From Cantharellus purpuraceus (taxonomy: Eukaryota > Basidiomycota > Agaricomycetes > Cantharellales > Hydnaceae): a stretch of 64,000 bases of DNA. This document shows positions 33,656 through 44,869 of this stretch, one piece after another. The stretch spans positions 434,001 to 498,000 of the forward strand of contig JALBUN010000014.1 in the NCBI GenBank assembly GCA_025174535.1. The letters are read 5' to 3'. The notes under the pieces are model-generated. The model was not told the origin of the DNA. It saw nothing but the letters and a program-made list of their open reading frames with translations, and did no database searches. Within the stretch, counting starts at the first letter, position 1. The number at the start of each line of letters is the position of its first letter. Position numbers and translations under genes: made by a program.

Positions 33656-34370
33656 TGTTGATTATGGGGAGATAAGGGGCTAGGAGAGAGGGGGAACAGG
33701 AGCACATAGGAGGCTCAGGAGGTTGAGGGGGAGGTAGGAAAGTGAGGGGAAATGGTTAGGAGGGAAGAGGAGAAGCCCCTGTAAGCTCCACACCCATTGG
33801 ACTATTCTCCTATATTTCTTTTATATTTTATTTTGTCATTTTTCCTCTATTGTCTCCACCCCCATTTCATTTTTATCACAAGTTTCTTCACCAAGATTCA
33901 CATGATTCAGGACTTTTATCACAAGCTCTTAGGACCCATATCCTGTATAAAACACACCTAGCTAGATATGGAATGGACCAGAGGATTTACTCTCACCAGC
34001 TTTTGTTGTCTGTGTCTGAACACTTTGTTTCTGGAATGACTCCAGAACAAACTTGAATTTCATCGAACTTTTGCATACTCTTCTAGAGTGTTGCAGCATC
34101 TATTCGGATCCCAGTTTGTGAAGTCTAAGCTCCACTGGTTGACTTTCTATTAAGCATTTACTCACATTCGAGTTATCTGCTCCTGATCCCTGCTCAAACT
34201 GTCAATATCTAGACGAGGACTACACCGAATCTTATCAAACCTCGGACAAAGATACTCCCACGACATATCTTCAATTTGACTATGCATACACTCAGTTCCC
34301 ATCACTCCCTCAGTCACTATTCAAAATCTACTCTCCAAACCCCCCACCCAGCAAGGTGAAATTTTCAACA
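33656..34370 (+). mobile_element. Solo LTR family C
   Basis: 715 bp, TGTTGATT...TTCAACA, with exact target duplication tccac at 33651-33655 and 34371-34375. It is the reverse complement of 59120-59826. A plus-strand TATA-like tgtataaaac lies near 33953. Confidence 0.9.
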
Positions 34371-34390
34371 TCCACAGCTTTAATAAAGTC

Positions 34391-35091
34391 TCACATACAC
34401 ATAAGTTCATCAACTACTGGGACCATGTCAGGTAAGTTCACGGTGCCTTCATTCAGAATTTCTTCAAGTGTCTCCAAATCCACAGGCTCAGAATTAGTGT
34501 CTGACAGCATGCCAAAATCCTCAGCCGCTTGGTGTGAGGTTGGGTCTGAAAGTTGTTGATTGTACCAGCTCTCATCAAAAACATTTTTGTCAATTTCTTT
34601 GGATATTTGATCAGATAAATATAAATTACATGTTTAGAAGAAAGAGAGAAAGACCTTCTTGGCTATTGGTATCAGATCCACAATCCTGGCCCATCTGTTT
34701 CAAATCAAAGTGGAAAAGTGAGTCAGCAGCGAATGTTGGGTAGTCGAGGTCATACCTGTACCTTGACACCTTGTGGATTTACTGACTCTTCCTCCATATA
34801 GTCAGGTTGCTCATCAAAAACGGGCTCCGCATCATCCAGGAGATCTCTGCTGTCGACCTCCCCTCGCGCCCCGACCGCTTCGCTTCCTAGTATGTCGGGA
34901 AATTGCGTGGTTCTGCCCTCCCCACTATCTGGCTCCAGGGAACCAAAACGTCTTATATTTCCCGAACCGACATGCGGTCTATGCTCGGGTGGCGATGGGC
35001 CTAGCGGTGATGATTCGTTTGCGACAGTTTGTACAGGTTGGGATGGCACGAACGGGGGGACAATGCCGGAGTGATACCGTGCGTGGACCAT
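34391..35091 (-). CDS. Unrecognised acidic protein, three exons
   Basis: Exons 35091-34756, 34694-34655 and 34596-34391 (introns 61 and 58 nt, GTATGA...CAG and GTCTTT...AAAG) join without stops into 193 residues. The N-terminal third is Pro/Ser/Gly-rich. The rest is strongly acidic (LLDDAEPVFDEQPDYMEEE, then EPVDLETLEEILNE). No fold is recognised. The stop is only 15 bp from the target duplication of solo LTR C, so the 3' end may have been lost. It might be the N-terminal exons of a DNA-transposon or KDZ-type gene, which I could not confirm. Confidence 0.5.
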
Positions 35092-35325
35092 GTCGATTTA
35101 CCAATTTTTTTCCCACCGTGACAGTAGACTGCACAGTTGCACCACATAGTGGTGCAGGTGAGCGGGTGGCCGTGCGTCGGATCTCGATCGGGCACAAGGC
35201 ACCGAATTATACATAAACGGACATGTATTCCATGTATTTACGGATCAATCCGATAGACCCAACAATTTAACCGAGTTTTACATGAAAATGCGGCCGGCAC
35301 CCGATCTCAACCCTGTCGATTTTCA
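35092..35325. other. Upstream region of the acidic gene
   Basis: GC-richer stretch with no convincing exon. A 5' exon of the preceding gene could lie here. Confidence 0.3.
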
Positions 35326-35430
35326 CTGGGGGTGATCCCTGGATCAAGAACTGGCTTTGCCCGCCTCGCCAGAGAGAGTCGCAATGGTAGTTGCCACAGG
35401 GTCCCAGTCTAGAATCAAATTTCACATGAA
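35326..35430 (+). pseudogene. Duplicate 3' end of the PD-(D/E)XK-like gene
   Basis: Reads DPWIKNWLCPPRQRESQW followed by TAG, against DPWIRNRLCPPHQRDTQW TAG at the end of the gene at 36765-37989. Similarity continues about 60-100 bp past the stop (tctagaatcaaatttcacatgaatg). The upstream part of the gene is missing, so this is a truncated duplicate. Confidence 0.65.
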
Positions 35431-36764
35431 TGTAAGTGATGATAACATAACATAAAATTATATAGCTCTTGTGATAGGTATCAATGTGAATTCCTCGATT
35501 TTCAGTGAAGTCGTGATTGTCACTCTAAAGATATGTCAGAGTTTCTAGCCGTAATGCTCCTTCGTCCCCTGTCCTGATTTTTCAGCTGACTCGATGGTCG
35601 GAAAGTCGAATTGGATCTAATGGATTATAATAGGCAGACAACGTGTTTGCATCCATCCATCCAAGTGCCCGATAATTGTCTGACACAATGAGGTTCAGAG
35701 TTAGAGACCGTCAGGTTGCAGAAAATCGTACTTCATTGGACCAGAGGACTGTGGACTGCATTGGGCAATGATACTATAAATGTCATAGGTTAACACAACA
35801 TGTTTTGTGAAGTTTACTTGCAGGGACAGCATTACAGTACCCTCTTCACACAATTAAAGCTGACAGATGTCATCCACAGTCTGAAGCCACGCAACCTGGC
35901 CTCATTTCTGAGGCTGACTGACACCGGCTCAGGAGTTTCTGTATCGTTTCCGTATCGTTCTATAGACGTGCTTATATGGGCTGTCCGTCAAGTTACATCT
36001 GAGACTAAAATGTGCAGATTTGAGACTAGATCGCTCCTGACATCAGCAGCTTTCTACTTCTAGGTCCTCCAGCATCAGATTTCAACATAGTCGATTTTGA
36101 ATAGGACGCAGCGATTTCAAGGCCGATACTAATATATAGAATTACCAGTTAAAGCGGCAGAACAGTAGCCAGACGCTCATGTGCCTGTCTCCCTGCCGTC
36201 AAGGTTAGTGAGTTCACTTCACACCTATTCAAGACAGCATGTCAGGAACTAGACCTCAACTTCCAAATACGTGAACAGAGACTCTTGATTTTATGAAACT
36301 GTTTCCATTTCAGTCGCCGAGCTTTGACCTTGCATGTATTGTGCGTCCCTGACACAGATGCTTAGTTTGTGAGCTCGAGGAAGAGCTCATTTGCAACCGT
36401 AGAAGCAGCTTATCAAAATTGAAGGCTGGCCACTTTCGGATGATCTCCATAATAAATCCTGGATGATACCAAGCTAGGCATGGGCGGAAGGTTTCTGGAC
36501 GCTATGAAGCATTTGGCTTCATAGATCATATATTGGTTATCATTTGCCCAGCAGCTTTAATTCATGAGTACGCATGTGGTACAGCGTATGATGAAGCTAA
36601 TCAGTATAACATATGGTCGGTTCCACTGGACCATACGTTTCACCTTAGGCAATCTCAATATCATTGAAATCAAGTAACAATCTAAGGACTTTGCGTCTAC
36701 GTTTTAACTTCGACAGTACATATAACTCAGGAATGCATTTTCAGCATCTGCTACTCCCAAGCTC
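35431..36764. other. Intergenic sequence
   Basis: No supported gene. A plus-strand frame at 35800-36063 is open for 87 codons but has no recognisable content. Confidence 0.4.
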
Positions 36765-37989
36765 ATGGCTGCCCCCTTCCCTAACCCTCCACCCCAAGGT
36801 CTTCCCCTGATTTATTTACCCATGTGTGTCATCACAGGCAATCAAGCGACATTTCATCCAGACAGGGCACCTGTGGATGCAGCACATTGGCACACGTTCC
36901 CAATGCAACCACCACCAGGGCCACAATTGGCCTCCTCTGCATGTACGCAGTTAACGGCAGCAGACATCAGAACTGAAGCAAGTTTCACCACTACTGCTGC
37001 TCAAGTCAGAGATCTGCCAATTCCAAATCGTCTCCATGTCCTTCGACGTTGTAGACCCCTATGGAACAATCTTTTAGGGTATTGTCACCCGCATGCTGCA
37101 GCAGACGCACTGGCAGAAAATCCTCCCCGGCAGATATTTCATACCTGTTCAGCCGGACAGGCACCCACTGCACGCCAGCAGGCCGCTGCTGTTGACAAAC
37201 TTTTTGGATGGTTCATTGGACATTCACGCAGGACACCTGCAGCCATGACTTCTGAGCCATCTGTTCAGGATGAAGTGCATTTTCAGATTATAGAGCCTCT
37301 GAATATGCTTTTGGAGGTCTATATAATGCTCTTTCTAGAAGAATGGCATGGGACTAAACTGTATATTATTTCTAGGCTCGTTACCGCCCACGCAATACTT
37401 CTATTAGTCTAACTGACCCTCTATTTTATCCTCAATGGGGTCGTTCCTGCCCGAAAGCGCACCGCACTGCCGGTCGCATCAACAATGCTGGATATCCCGA
37501 CTTTCTTCTATACATCAGCCCACAGCTACATCATCATGCCTGCGTAATGGAAGTTAAGACATGGTGGGCATATGAGAACTCAATCTTGGAGGAGATGTGT
37601 AGTCGGCAGACAGCCTCACCAATAACGGGGGTATTTAACTGGGGGTCCACTTCACGATCGACTGCATTGCTCAGACAGGTATGTTAAGTTGCAGAAGTTA
37701 TTCATCTGACTCACCGGATTATCTTATGTGGGTACTACAGTTATGGGGTGAATTGTACTTTTTCCAGACTAACTGGGGAGTGTGCACGAACGGTCGACAA
37801 ATTGTTATATTCGTTAAGACGTCTCAAACTGAATTGACGCTGTCGGAACTCCACCCCTTCAACGATCCTAGTCTGCACCAAGCGCTTCTCGGAATGTGTT
37901 GCGCTAGTATTGATGAAGCAAACCACAGTGGTGATCCCTGGATCAGGAATCGGCTATGCCCACCTCACCAGAGAGACACCCAATGGTAG
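36765..37989 (+). CDS. Three-exon gene with PD-(D/E)XK-like motif
   Basis: Exons 36765-37316, 37376-37678 and 37741-37989, with GT-AG introns of 59 and 62 nt, both phase 0, give 367 residues. The N-terminus is Pro-rich and low in structure. In exon 2, PDFLLYIS (P225, D226) is followed 16 residues later by MEVKTWW (E243, K245), which fits the D...ExK active-site spacing of the PD-(D/E)XK nuclease fold. Exon 3 is WGELYFFQTNWGVCTNGRQIVIF..., a pattern I associate with uncharacterised agaricomycete proteins, often near kinase-like domains. The C-terminus may be truncated, because a duplicate of its last 60 bp lies 2.6 kb upstream. Nuclease activity is an inference. Confidence 0.65.
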
Positions 37990-38306
37990 TTACCACAGGC
38001 TCCAAGTCTAGAATCAAATTCCACATGAATGTAGGTGATGATAACATACGTAATGCATAAAATGTTAGAGCTTTCGTGATAGATATCATGGTGGAAACTG
38101 AGATGCAATACCTTAGCTGATGGACGAGCATAGCCACCGCCCAGGCGCTAGACACTACGCGGCCGAACTCTGTAGCCACACAATGTTGATAGAGCGATCA
38201 CATATCAAGAGAAGTTTTACAATACGAGGTGAAACTAGCAGAGTACCCCTTCCTTCAGAAGGACCCAATTAGGTGGACACCACATAAACAGTTAATGGAG
38301 TAAAGG
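37990..38306. other. Non-coding sequence after the PD-(D/E)XK-like gene
   Basis: Bases up to about 38060 match the sequence following the duplicate 3' end at 35.4 kb. No supported gene. Confidence 0.4.
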
Positions 38307-38459
38307 TTTATACATAATTTCTACACTCTAAGTAAACACACCTTTATACATAATTTCTACACTCTAAGTAAACACACCTTTATACATAATTTCTACACTC
38401 TAAGTAAACACACCTTTATACATAATTTCTACACTCTAAGTAAACACACCTTTATACAC
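38307..38459. repeat. Perfect 36-bp tandem repeat, 4.25 copies
   Basis: The unit tttatacataatttctacac plus tctaagtaaacacacc repeats four times without visible mismatch, then begins a fifth time. There are no spacers, so it is a minisatellite. Confidence 0.95.
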
Positions 38460-39060
38460 AATATTTGCAGTCTTTCTCCCCTCATTCAGAAGCACTTTCA
38501 CCCTGCTCCAATTTGTTCCATGGAAACTCCTACATAAAACTGTCCATGTCCAAACACTGGATTACACAGATCCATACAAGTGACTGCCCTTGTGATTTGT
38601 TGATTGTCATTGCAAATGCCAACCACACTGTAAATTGGTGGCAATGCAACACAAATGGTAGTTCCATGGAAGCAATGAGAGTGACCCTTGGAATTGTCAA
38701 GAATTTATTTAAATAAAATTAAAGGAGCTACTTGAGTAAAAGATGGGGAGATATGATAAGGAAAAGGTGTAAAAGACTCAAGGATTTCTGGTCAATGGAT
38801 GGGGATAGGACCACTTTCGAATTTATCTTGTGAGCCCTCTCCTCATTCTATGGGGGCAGTTTCTACTCAAAATGGGAGATATTATGATGATTAATACCCA
38901 TATAAATCCCAAGTCAAATGGATAAAATCTCCTTCCTCTGTAAAATGTTTCTTCCTTGTCCATGAATACAGGGAGTCAACCCACACCCCATGGATGTGTG
39001 TATACAGCTCCCAACACACACTCATGACAAGCGAGTGTGTCAAGGCTGGAACCCTGTAAT
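38460..39060. other. Intergenic AT-rich sequence
   Basis: No supported gene. Confidence 0.4.
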
Positions 39061-39089
39061 GGAAGCTCCAGGTCCAATTCCAACAATTA

Positions 39090-39486
39090 CCCCTTTAAGG
39101 GTAATTATCAATCGAAGCCACCAGCACATGCAAGTGATTGATCGAACAATGTTACCAGTAATGTTGTGTGCTACGAATGCAGCCAGACAGGTCACATGTG
39201 ACCCAGCTGCCCCAAACTAATGGAGACGGAAGGAGGAGGAGGAGGTGGAATGAAGGAGGAGGAGGAGCAGAGGCAGAAAGAGGCGGTGGGGATGGAACGG
39301 AGAAGGAAAGAGGAGGAAGCAAAGGCCGAGAGAGCCCACAGGGTCAAGGAACTTGCAGCCGCGATGGAGGCCACGAGACTGAAGGAAGTGGAGGGGCAGG
39401 CACACGAGCTAGAAGCCGCCATGGAGGTAGAGGAGGAGGTGACCAGGGCAGGGGTGACCAGTCCAGGAGACCCAATGACGAGCTAG
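39090..39486 (+). pseudogene. gag: gag remnant with CCHC knuckle and Glu/Lys-rich tail
   Basis: Reading CYECSQTGHM, stop, PSCP gives a CX2CX4HX4C knuckle with a TGA where CGA (Arg) would fit. The same phase upstream is NYQSKPPAHASD, stop, SNNVTSNVV. After the knuckle comes a long Glu/Lys/Arg/Ala helix-like tail (39220-39486). It is interpreted as the end of a decayed gypsy gag; no pol follows. Confidence 0.6.
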
Positions 39487-39615
39487 GACGCATTGAGGAC
39501 GTATAACAAACCACTCTGACAGTCCAACTCCACCAGCGTCTTTTCATATCAACTTTTAAATAGCGCCGCAACTCCCTCTCCACCTCAGTCTCTAATTCTA
39601 GCCATCGATCATCAC

Positions 39616-40011
39616 TTGTGTTTCATCGCCATCAATCATTATCAGCCTTCTATTCACACCGATCCTTTCATCATCATTCACATGGCTTCCCATTCTATTC
39701 CCCTCTCCAACATCGCTTCTAATAATACATCACACTGGTCTCTGGACACAGAGGACTATCAAAAATACGCCAAGCTCCACAGGCATGTTAAGCCACCTCC
39801 ACATGTCAAAATACTTCCCAAACTCTTTCAATGTCCAAGATCCCCACCATGTCTCTCCTATGCCATTGGCGATCCTATATTCTTTCACAATTCCATTGAA
39901 CCATATACATTCCTTGGCATTTCGCCTCTATATCGTAACACGGATAGAAGAGTCGAACGTGAGGTAGAATTTCAGTCGCCATCGCTGACCTATCCTCCCA
40001 CTTCAATCTGA
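39616..40011 (+). CDS. Unknown ORF, one of two homologous copies
   Basis: The 131-codon ORF contains an internal start MASHSIPLSNIASNN. An inverted homologue is at 48952-48605 (SNSIPLSNISSNN..SHWSLDMEDYQKYAELHG). Conserved segments include HWSLDTEDYQKYA and ILPKLFQ. No family is recognised. In both places it lies next to an E segment, so it may belong to a transposable element or duplicated gene block. A similar start (atgtcaggcaaagg) follows at 40025. Confidence 0.4.
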   Translation: MCFIAINHYQPSIHTDPFIIIHMASHSIPLSNIASNNTSHWSLDTEDYQKYAKLHRHVKPPPHVKILPKLFQCPRSPPCLSYAIGDPIFFHNSIEPYTFLGISPLYRNTDRRVEREVEFQSPSLTYPPTSI

Positions 40012-40283
40012 CTCAGGTTACATCATGTCAGGCAAAGGGACCGAATACTCTTGGAATGGGATACCATATGGAGACGGATCACTAAGACGCTTATTCAGAA
40101 ATACAACAAATACGTATGTACAACCTATTTTCCTCAAATTTTATACAATACACTTCAATTCAAACTTATTTTCATATTTCAACATGATTCTCAAATTTTA
40201 CACAATATACTAGATTAAAACATATTTTGATATTTTGGCATAATTCTCAAAAATAATTCTTTTTTTCCTGATTTAGTGGTGGC

Positions 40284-40655
40284 AACTCTCTTGAAGGAAC
40301 ATCCAAATATCATTGATTCTTTCTTATACAATACTTATAACATAATTTGAACTATCTTTAATCCCCACCTGGTATTTGTATATCTAAATACCCTATATAA
40401 TACCAATTATATTAATACATACATTCCTATTATATCCATGTAAATAATTATGTTCATCTCAACCAAATGTCTTATCTTTAAAAGTTTATTAAAATATAGA
40501 ATATATGTTTATATTTATGAAAATTTCACACATCCGAAATCTTTTAAGATATCCAAATTGTAACTCCCTGGCTTTATGTATCATTGAAATTCTGATGTAT
40601 ATCTCATATACATCAGAATATTGTATACTGACATGATTCCGAACAAGCGTCTAAG
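40284..40655. repeat. E segment, copy E1
   Basis: AT-rich block from caactctcttgaaggaacat to gattccgaacaagcg. It is near-identical to 48205-48575, and its second half is related to 58963-59119 plus 59832-59945. Confidence 0.85.
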
Positions 40656-41465
40656 ACAATAAGGAGTATTTGTTGTGGATGCTGACTGAAGTCCTCATGT
40701 GACTCAGGGTCAATTTACCTTTGGAGCCATAGGGAAGATGGTATTGGTGGATGTTTCTATTGTTCTTTTATATGACTCACCCCTGTTTCATCTTTTAATT
40801 CATTCATACACAACTTACTCATCCTTGTTCTATTTTCGGTTCTTTTATTACTCATCACCCCCTATTCTTACAAAGATTACCCCTATTTGTCATTTCATTT
40901 CTCCATGATTTCCCCATTAGTAGTTCAACTTCATATGCTTCATCAGCAGGCTTGATCAGCATTTCTTGCATCATATCGCATCATTTGCTCCTCATATTGT
41001 GTCATTGTGCCCTGGGGATTTGTATATAAAAGGGCGCTAGTTTTCACCTTTGGAATCAATCAACAAGTTGTCAGCCAACGCTCTAAAGTCAAAGTCCATG
41101 CTCTAAGTCTACACTCTACGCTCTACATCACAATCCATCATCTCTACACTGAGGTAAAACACCTTGGTTCAATGATCAGATTTCCCTCTGCCACCGAGAG
41201 GTTGCTTTTCTTGAAACCAGCTTTCACGTACCTTCCAACCAGGCTCCCCATTGTCATCCAGTCACAGAGCATGATCAGCCATCGGGACCAACCTTTTGCT
41301 CCCATCCCCATCCAACCACAAAGCACTATTCCACTTTCCTATTACTCAGTGCCACCCCTACCCCTGATTGATCTTTGGAGTGCTGAACAACTGCGTTACA
41401 CACCATCTGTTTGCTAGGACCGTTGTGCGCAGGCTTATAGGATCTATTCCTTAAGCGAACCGACA
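40656..41465. promoter_or_regulatory. Upstream region with TATA-like element at 41021-41032
   Basis: tgtatataaaaggg lies about 435 bp before the ATG of the zinc-cluster-family ORF at 41466 and is followed by a pyrimidine/adenine-rich leader. A core promoter is plausible, but a 5' exon or intron would be needed to bridge the distance. Confidence 0.4.
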
Positions 41466-41840
41466 ATGCGGATGGAGACAACTCACCCAACAACTGTCAC
41501 TGCGGTTGACTCGCCGTTACGTCTGCAGGTACGGCCATTATTTGGGTTGGGTGCAGCTGAGGAAGATGAAGCAGCGGAGGTGGAGAGAGCAGAGGTGGAG
41601 GTGGATCTGGGTGCCAATATGGAGCTTGATGCAAATGCGGAGCTTGAGGCAGGTATGGACGTCGGGACGGATGTGGAGCCGGATCCAACTTCAAATCATT
41701 ATGAGGAGATGGCTTGGGTAGCTGCAGTCGAGGATCGCAAAAGGGTGGAGCTCTATGCCGCGACCACTAAGAAGAATCTCGATGTCACGGTCTTTTCATT
41801 GAAGGCATACCCAAGTGCTGATATGGAGAAGTGGGAGGCG
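41466..41840 (+). pseudogene. Zinc-cluster-family gene, 5' part, cut by LTR B
   Basis: Starts MRMETTHPTTVTAVDS. It has a Glu-rich stretch, then EEMAWVAAVEDRKRVELYA, ATTKKNLDV and SLKAYPSAD. The second half matches the gene at 59963-60600 (RVEERAWVEAVED, TTKKDVNVAILSLRAYQNED), which continues into a Zn2Cys6-type cluster. Here the gene stops at the LTR B boundary (41841), before the cysteine region, so it is truncated. Confidence 0.65.
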
Positions 41841-43236
41841 TGTTTTGGAACCGTGAACTTCAACCTAAACTGTGGTGTTAATCACAATCTAAGTTTAGCC
41901 CGAGGATGTATGACCTTTCAAGGCTAGCAATAAGCTTGAAACTATTTTAACGGAGAACCCAATTAAGAAATTATACTCCGGTGAACAATCACAATCAATG
42001 TTGCCACAGGAAGTGAAGCAATAAAGATTTATGCTTGTCACGTGTAGTTCACACTTTACTGCTGATGCAATGTAAAGTCAAAGATTGACAGGCGTTCAAG
42101 GGTTCAGATACTTCAAAGGGGGAAGTAACCTAGTGCCTTAGTACCGCAGGTTGAGTGGATTAAAGCTAACAATAATCCCTTCAACGTAAAAAGATAGATA
42201 TGCACTTGAACACTTCCTTCTGAACAAGCGTATTCACTGTACGTGTTTATCCGTGATAGAATCAACAGTCAAGGGATATTAATCTCATCTCAAAGAGGTG
42301 AGTTAATAGACTGTGTTGTTGATTTATTGAAATGCCCACAATTGAACCAACCGATCAATAGCAAAGTACGTGTTAACCTGACTAACCTCAGAGTCTCAAT
42401 TAAACGTGCAGTATTCTTGACCAATCAATAGCCTAGTACGTATTAACCTGACTAACCTCAGAGTCTCAATTAAATGTGCAAGATTCTTGATTATAACCAA
42501 TAGCCCGATACGTGATAATTTGGCTAACCTCAGAGTCTCAATTACACGTGTAAGGTTCTTGATCAATGAATAACAATTAATACACTTCAAGTTACTGCTC
42601 CAAGTGGGCTTGTAGTGTGTTAATTACTAATCAGTTACTCTGTATTAACCTCTTCTCTGAGTTTGATTAATATTAGAGCCTGCTGCGCTTGTAATATAAT
42701 AACTTCTGGCTTCTCCAAGAGTCAATCAAAGTTAATATACACTAAGAGTAGCTGATATAAGCGTGATGCTTATGTGATGATTACTCAATGCTTGAGTAGA
42801 CACTGCTGTGTGTGTGTGGTAAAAAGATCTTATTTATTGCACTGCTGTTGCAGCCCTTTTTATATACATGGACTATCTAGCTTATGTAACTAATCAGAGA
42901 ACATTCCTGGTGCTTAGGGAAGCCCCTGGAAGGAAAGAGATGGCTGGGGAACCTTGTGGAAGGTCCAGGAAGGTGTCAGAACCTTCTGTGGCCACTTTTG
43001 GCTGAAGTGCGCGAACTCCGATGATTATGTAATGCGCGCGTCGTTCGCTCACGCGCGAGTGCTCGTCGGAGTTGAATGACAGATTATATCAGCAACCGAC
43101 CCCTTGTGTACACTTGTGGGCTCAAATACACAAAAATGTGAAATATAAGTACATTCAATAGAACATTTGAAATACCTTTAAACTACTAAATGATAGTCCT
43201 TATTTGAAGTAGTTTAGAACTGCATATACCCCAACA
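41841..43236 (-). mobile_element. LTR family B, copy B1
   Basis: 1396 bp with TGTTTTGGAACC...CCCCAACA ends. A minus-strand TATA-like sequence (plus ctttttatatac) is near 42855. It contains three roughly 60-70 bp repeats around 42355-42560 (aacctcagagtctcaatta core). Flanks aggcg and gcatc do not match, so it is not a simple solo insertion. Confidence 0.85.
42355..42560. repeat. Three-copy internal repeat of LTR B1
   Basis: The core taacctcagagtctcaatta occurs three times at about 65-bp spacing. The B2 LTR has only two, which accounts for most of the 70-bp length difference. Confidence 0.85.
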
Positions 43237-44250
43237 GCATCAGAGATGGTTTCTTGGAGATGTTGGTGTAGTTGATCGAGGTTGGTTACGAATTGGCGGG
43301 CTTTGGTGGAGGCAAGTTCTTTCTCAGGGTGGACGGAGATGTTCAGGTAATAGCCTTTATTAGCAAAAAATGGAGAGATGCCAGTAGTCATGTTCGGAGC
43401 GTTGTTGTAGGCAAACTCTGCAATCGGAAGTAGATCAGCCTAGTTGTCTTGTTGATAGTTAGAATAGATTTGGAGGTATTGTTCCAGGGACTGATTCATT
43501 CGTTCTGTTTGTCTGTCTCCTTCAGGGTGGTATCTGGAGGTGAAATGAAGCTTCATGTCAAGAGCCTTTCCTAATGTGCGGAAGAAGGAGGACATGAACT
43601 CCAAGCCTCGATCGGATGTGACATGTGATGGGACTCCGTGTTTAGAGAATACGTGGAGAATGAACAATTTAGCTAGTGAGGCAGAGGTGATGGTGTCATG
43701 CGTCAGAATGAATAGTGACTGTTTAGTGAACCTGTCGACAATCACGAGTATGGTGTCATATCCGAGTGATGGGGGGAGCTTCTCTATGAAATCCATGGAG
43801 ATGGAGTTCCATGGTTGCTCTGGGACCGGAAGTTGCTTAAGCGTTCCATAGGGTTTGTGCCTTTGCGATTTTGAGCGCATACACGTGGTGCAAGAGTTAC
43901 AGTAGTGTTGAATGTATTCTCACATTTTTGGCCATATGTAGTCCCATTGGATTAATCCTTGTGTGTGATTTTGCCCAAAATGGCCCGAGATTGGGTGATC
44001 ATGATAATACTGCAAAACTTGGAGTTGGAGACCGTTGGCATCGGGAATGTATATCCGGTTGTTGTGTCGGAGGTGTCCTTCGGGGTCAAGTGACCATTTT
44101 GGATCGGAAGGGTTGTCCAAGTGTTTAACTGCAACAGGATCAGATCGGAGTGATGAGTGGATGTCGGAGCAGAGTTGGTTGATATCCATAATGGTGACAG
44201 CTTGGAGGGTGGGAGTCATGAGGGTGGATGCTCGTAGGGACGATGCCAAA
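43237..44250 (-). pseudogene. pol: gypsy integrase fragment
   Basis: Minus-strand integrase: HPISGHFGQNHTQGLI and CNSCTTCMRSK (HHCC finger), MDFIEKLPPSLGYD, SDRGLEFMSSFF and HPEGDRQTERMNQ (D, D, E core), then EFAYNNAPNMTTGISPFFA. It carries an in-frame TGA where CGA would fit (WPKM, stop, EYIQHY) and a TAG where TGG would fit (QQDN, stop, ADLLPI). Both fit C-to-T type decay. RT and RNase H are missing upstream because LTR D begins at 44251, and the 3' side is cut by LTR B1. Confidence 0.88.
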
Positions 44251-44837
44251 TGTTATGACTATATTCATTAACGTCCAGATCCCCGTCCAATCCACTCAGA
44301 TCCCCGCGCATATGAAATCTATACTCCATTTGGAAACCACTGTCTCCATCTACCTGTCTGATCATCACTGCTGATTCCACCCATCCATCTCCGGTTCTGA
44401 TTGATGCATCAGCATCACCATAGGAACCTAGACATCCGTCCCCGTTGGACTTGGACATACTCATGTAAGGCCATTGGCCTTGGAGACCCATCACCGGAGT
44501 AATTATTATTAGATTTCAAAATATGTATTTAAGTTGCCCGACTGGGGACTTCATTCCCCAGTTTGAATATTGAATCACGCCTAGTTCCTAAGTCCGATCC
44601 TAACTCTCTAAGTCGTACTCCATCTCTGAAATCTCGGACACCAGTATTAGTGAGGGCGCAGCACATAAGCTGAAGCCAAGTCCATCCCGACCCCCACAAC
44701 GTGCTCTGACTCCAACCCAACCTCCAACCCAACCTCCAACCCAACCTCCAACCCAACCTCCAACCCAACCTCCAACCCAACCTCCAACCCGAACTCCGAC
44801 CGAATCTCCGACCCCCAATCAGACCTAGTGCGTAACA
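44251..44837 (+). mobile_element. LTR family D, copy D3, with 12-bp tandem repeat
   Basis: 587 bp, TGTTATGAC...GCGTAACA, directly upstream of a gag gene on the same strand. It is longer than D1 because of seven 12-bp units (aacccaacctcc) at 44714-44797. Confidence 0.85.
44714..44797. repeat. 12-bp tandem repeat, 7 units
   Basis: Six aacccaacctcc units and a variant aacccgaactcc. D1 has a single degenerate unit at the same place. Confidence 0.9.
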
Positions 44838-44869
44838 GTATATTCAAACTGCCATACTCACTCCTACCA

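Noticed and set aside
38307..38459. Possible CRISPR-like array
   Set aside because: Repeats are contiguous with no variable spacers, and the context is a fungal nuclear genome.
39192..39583. Several overlapping Ser/Pro-, Leu- or Glu-rich frames
   Set aside because: Low-complexity purine-rich sequence opens many frames. Only the frame continuous with the CCHC knuckle has supporting context.
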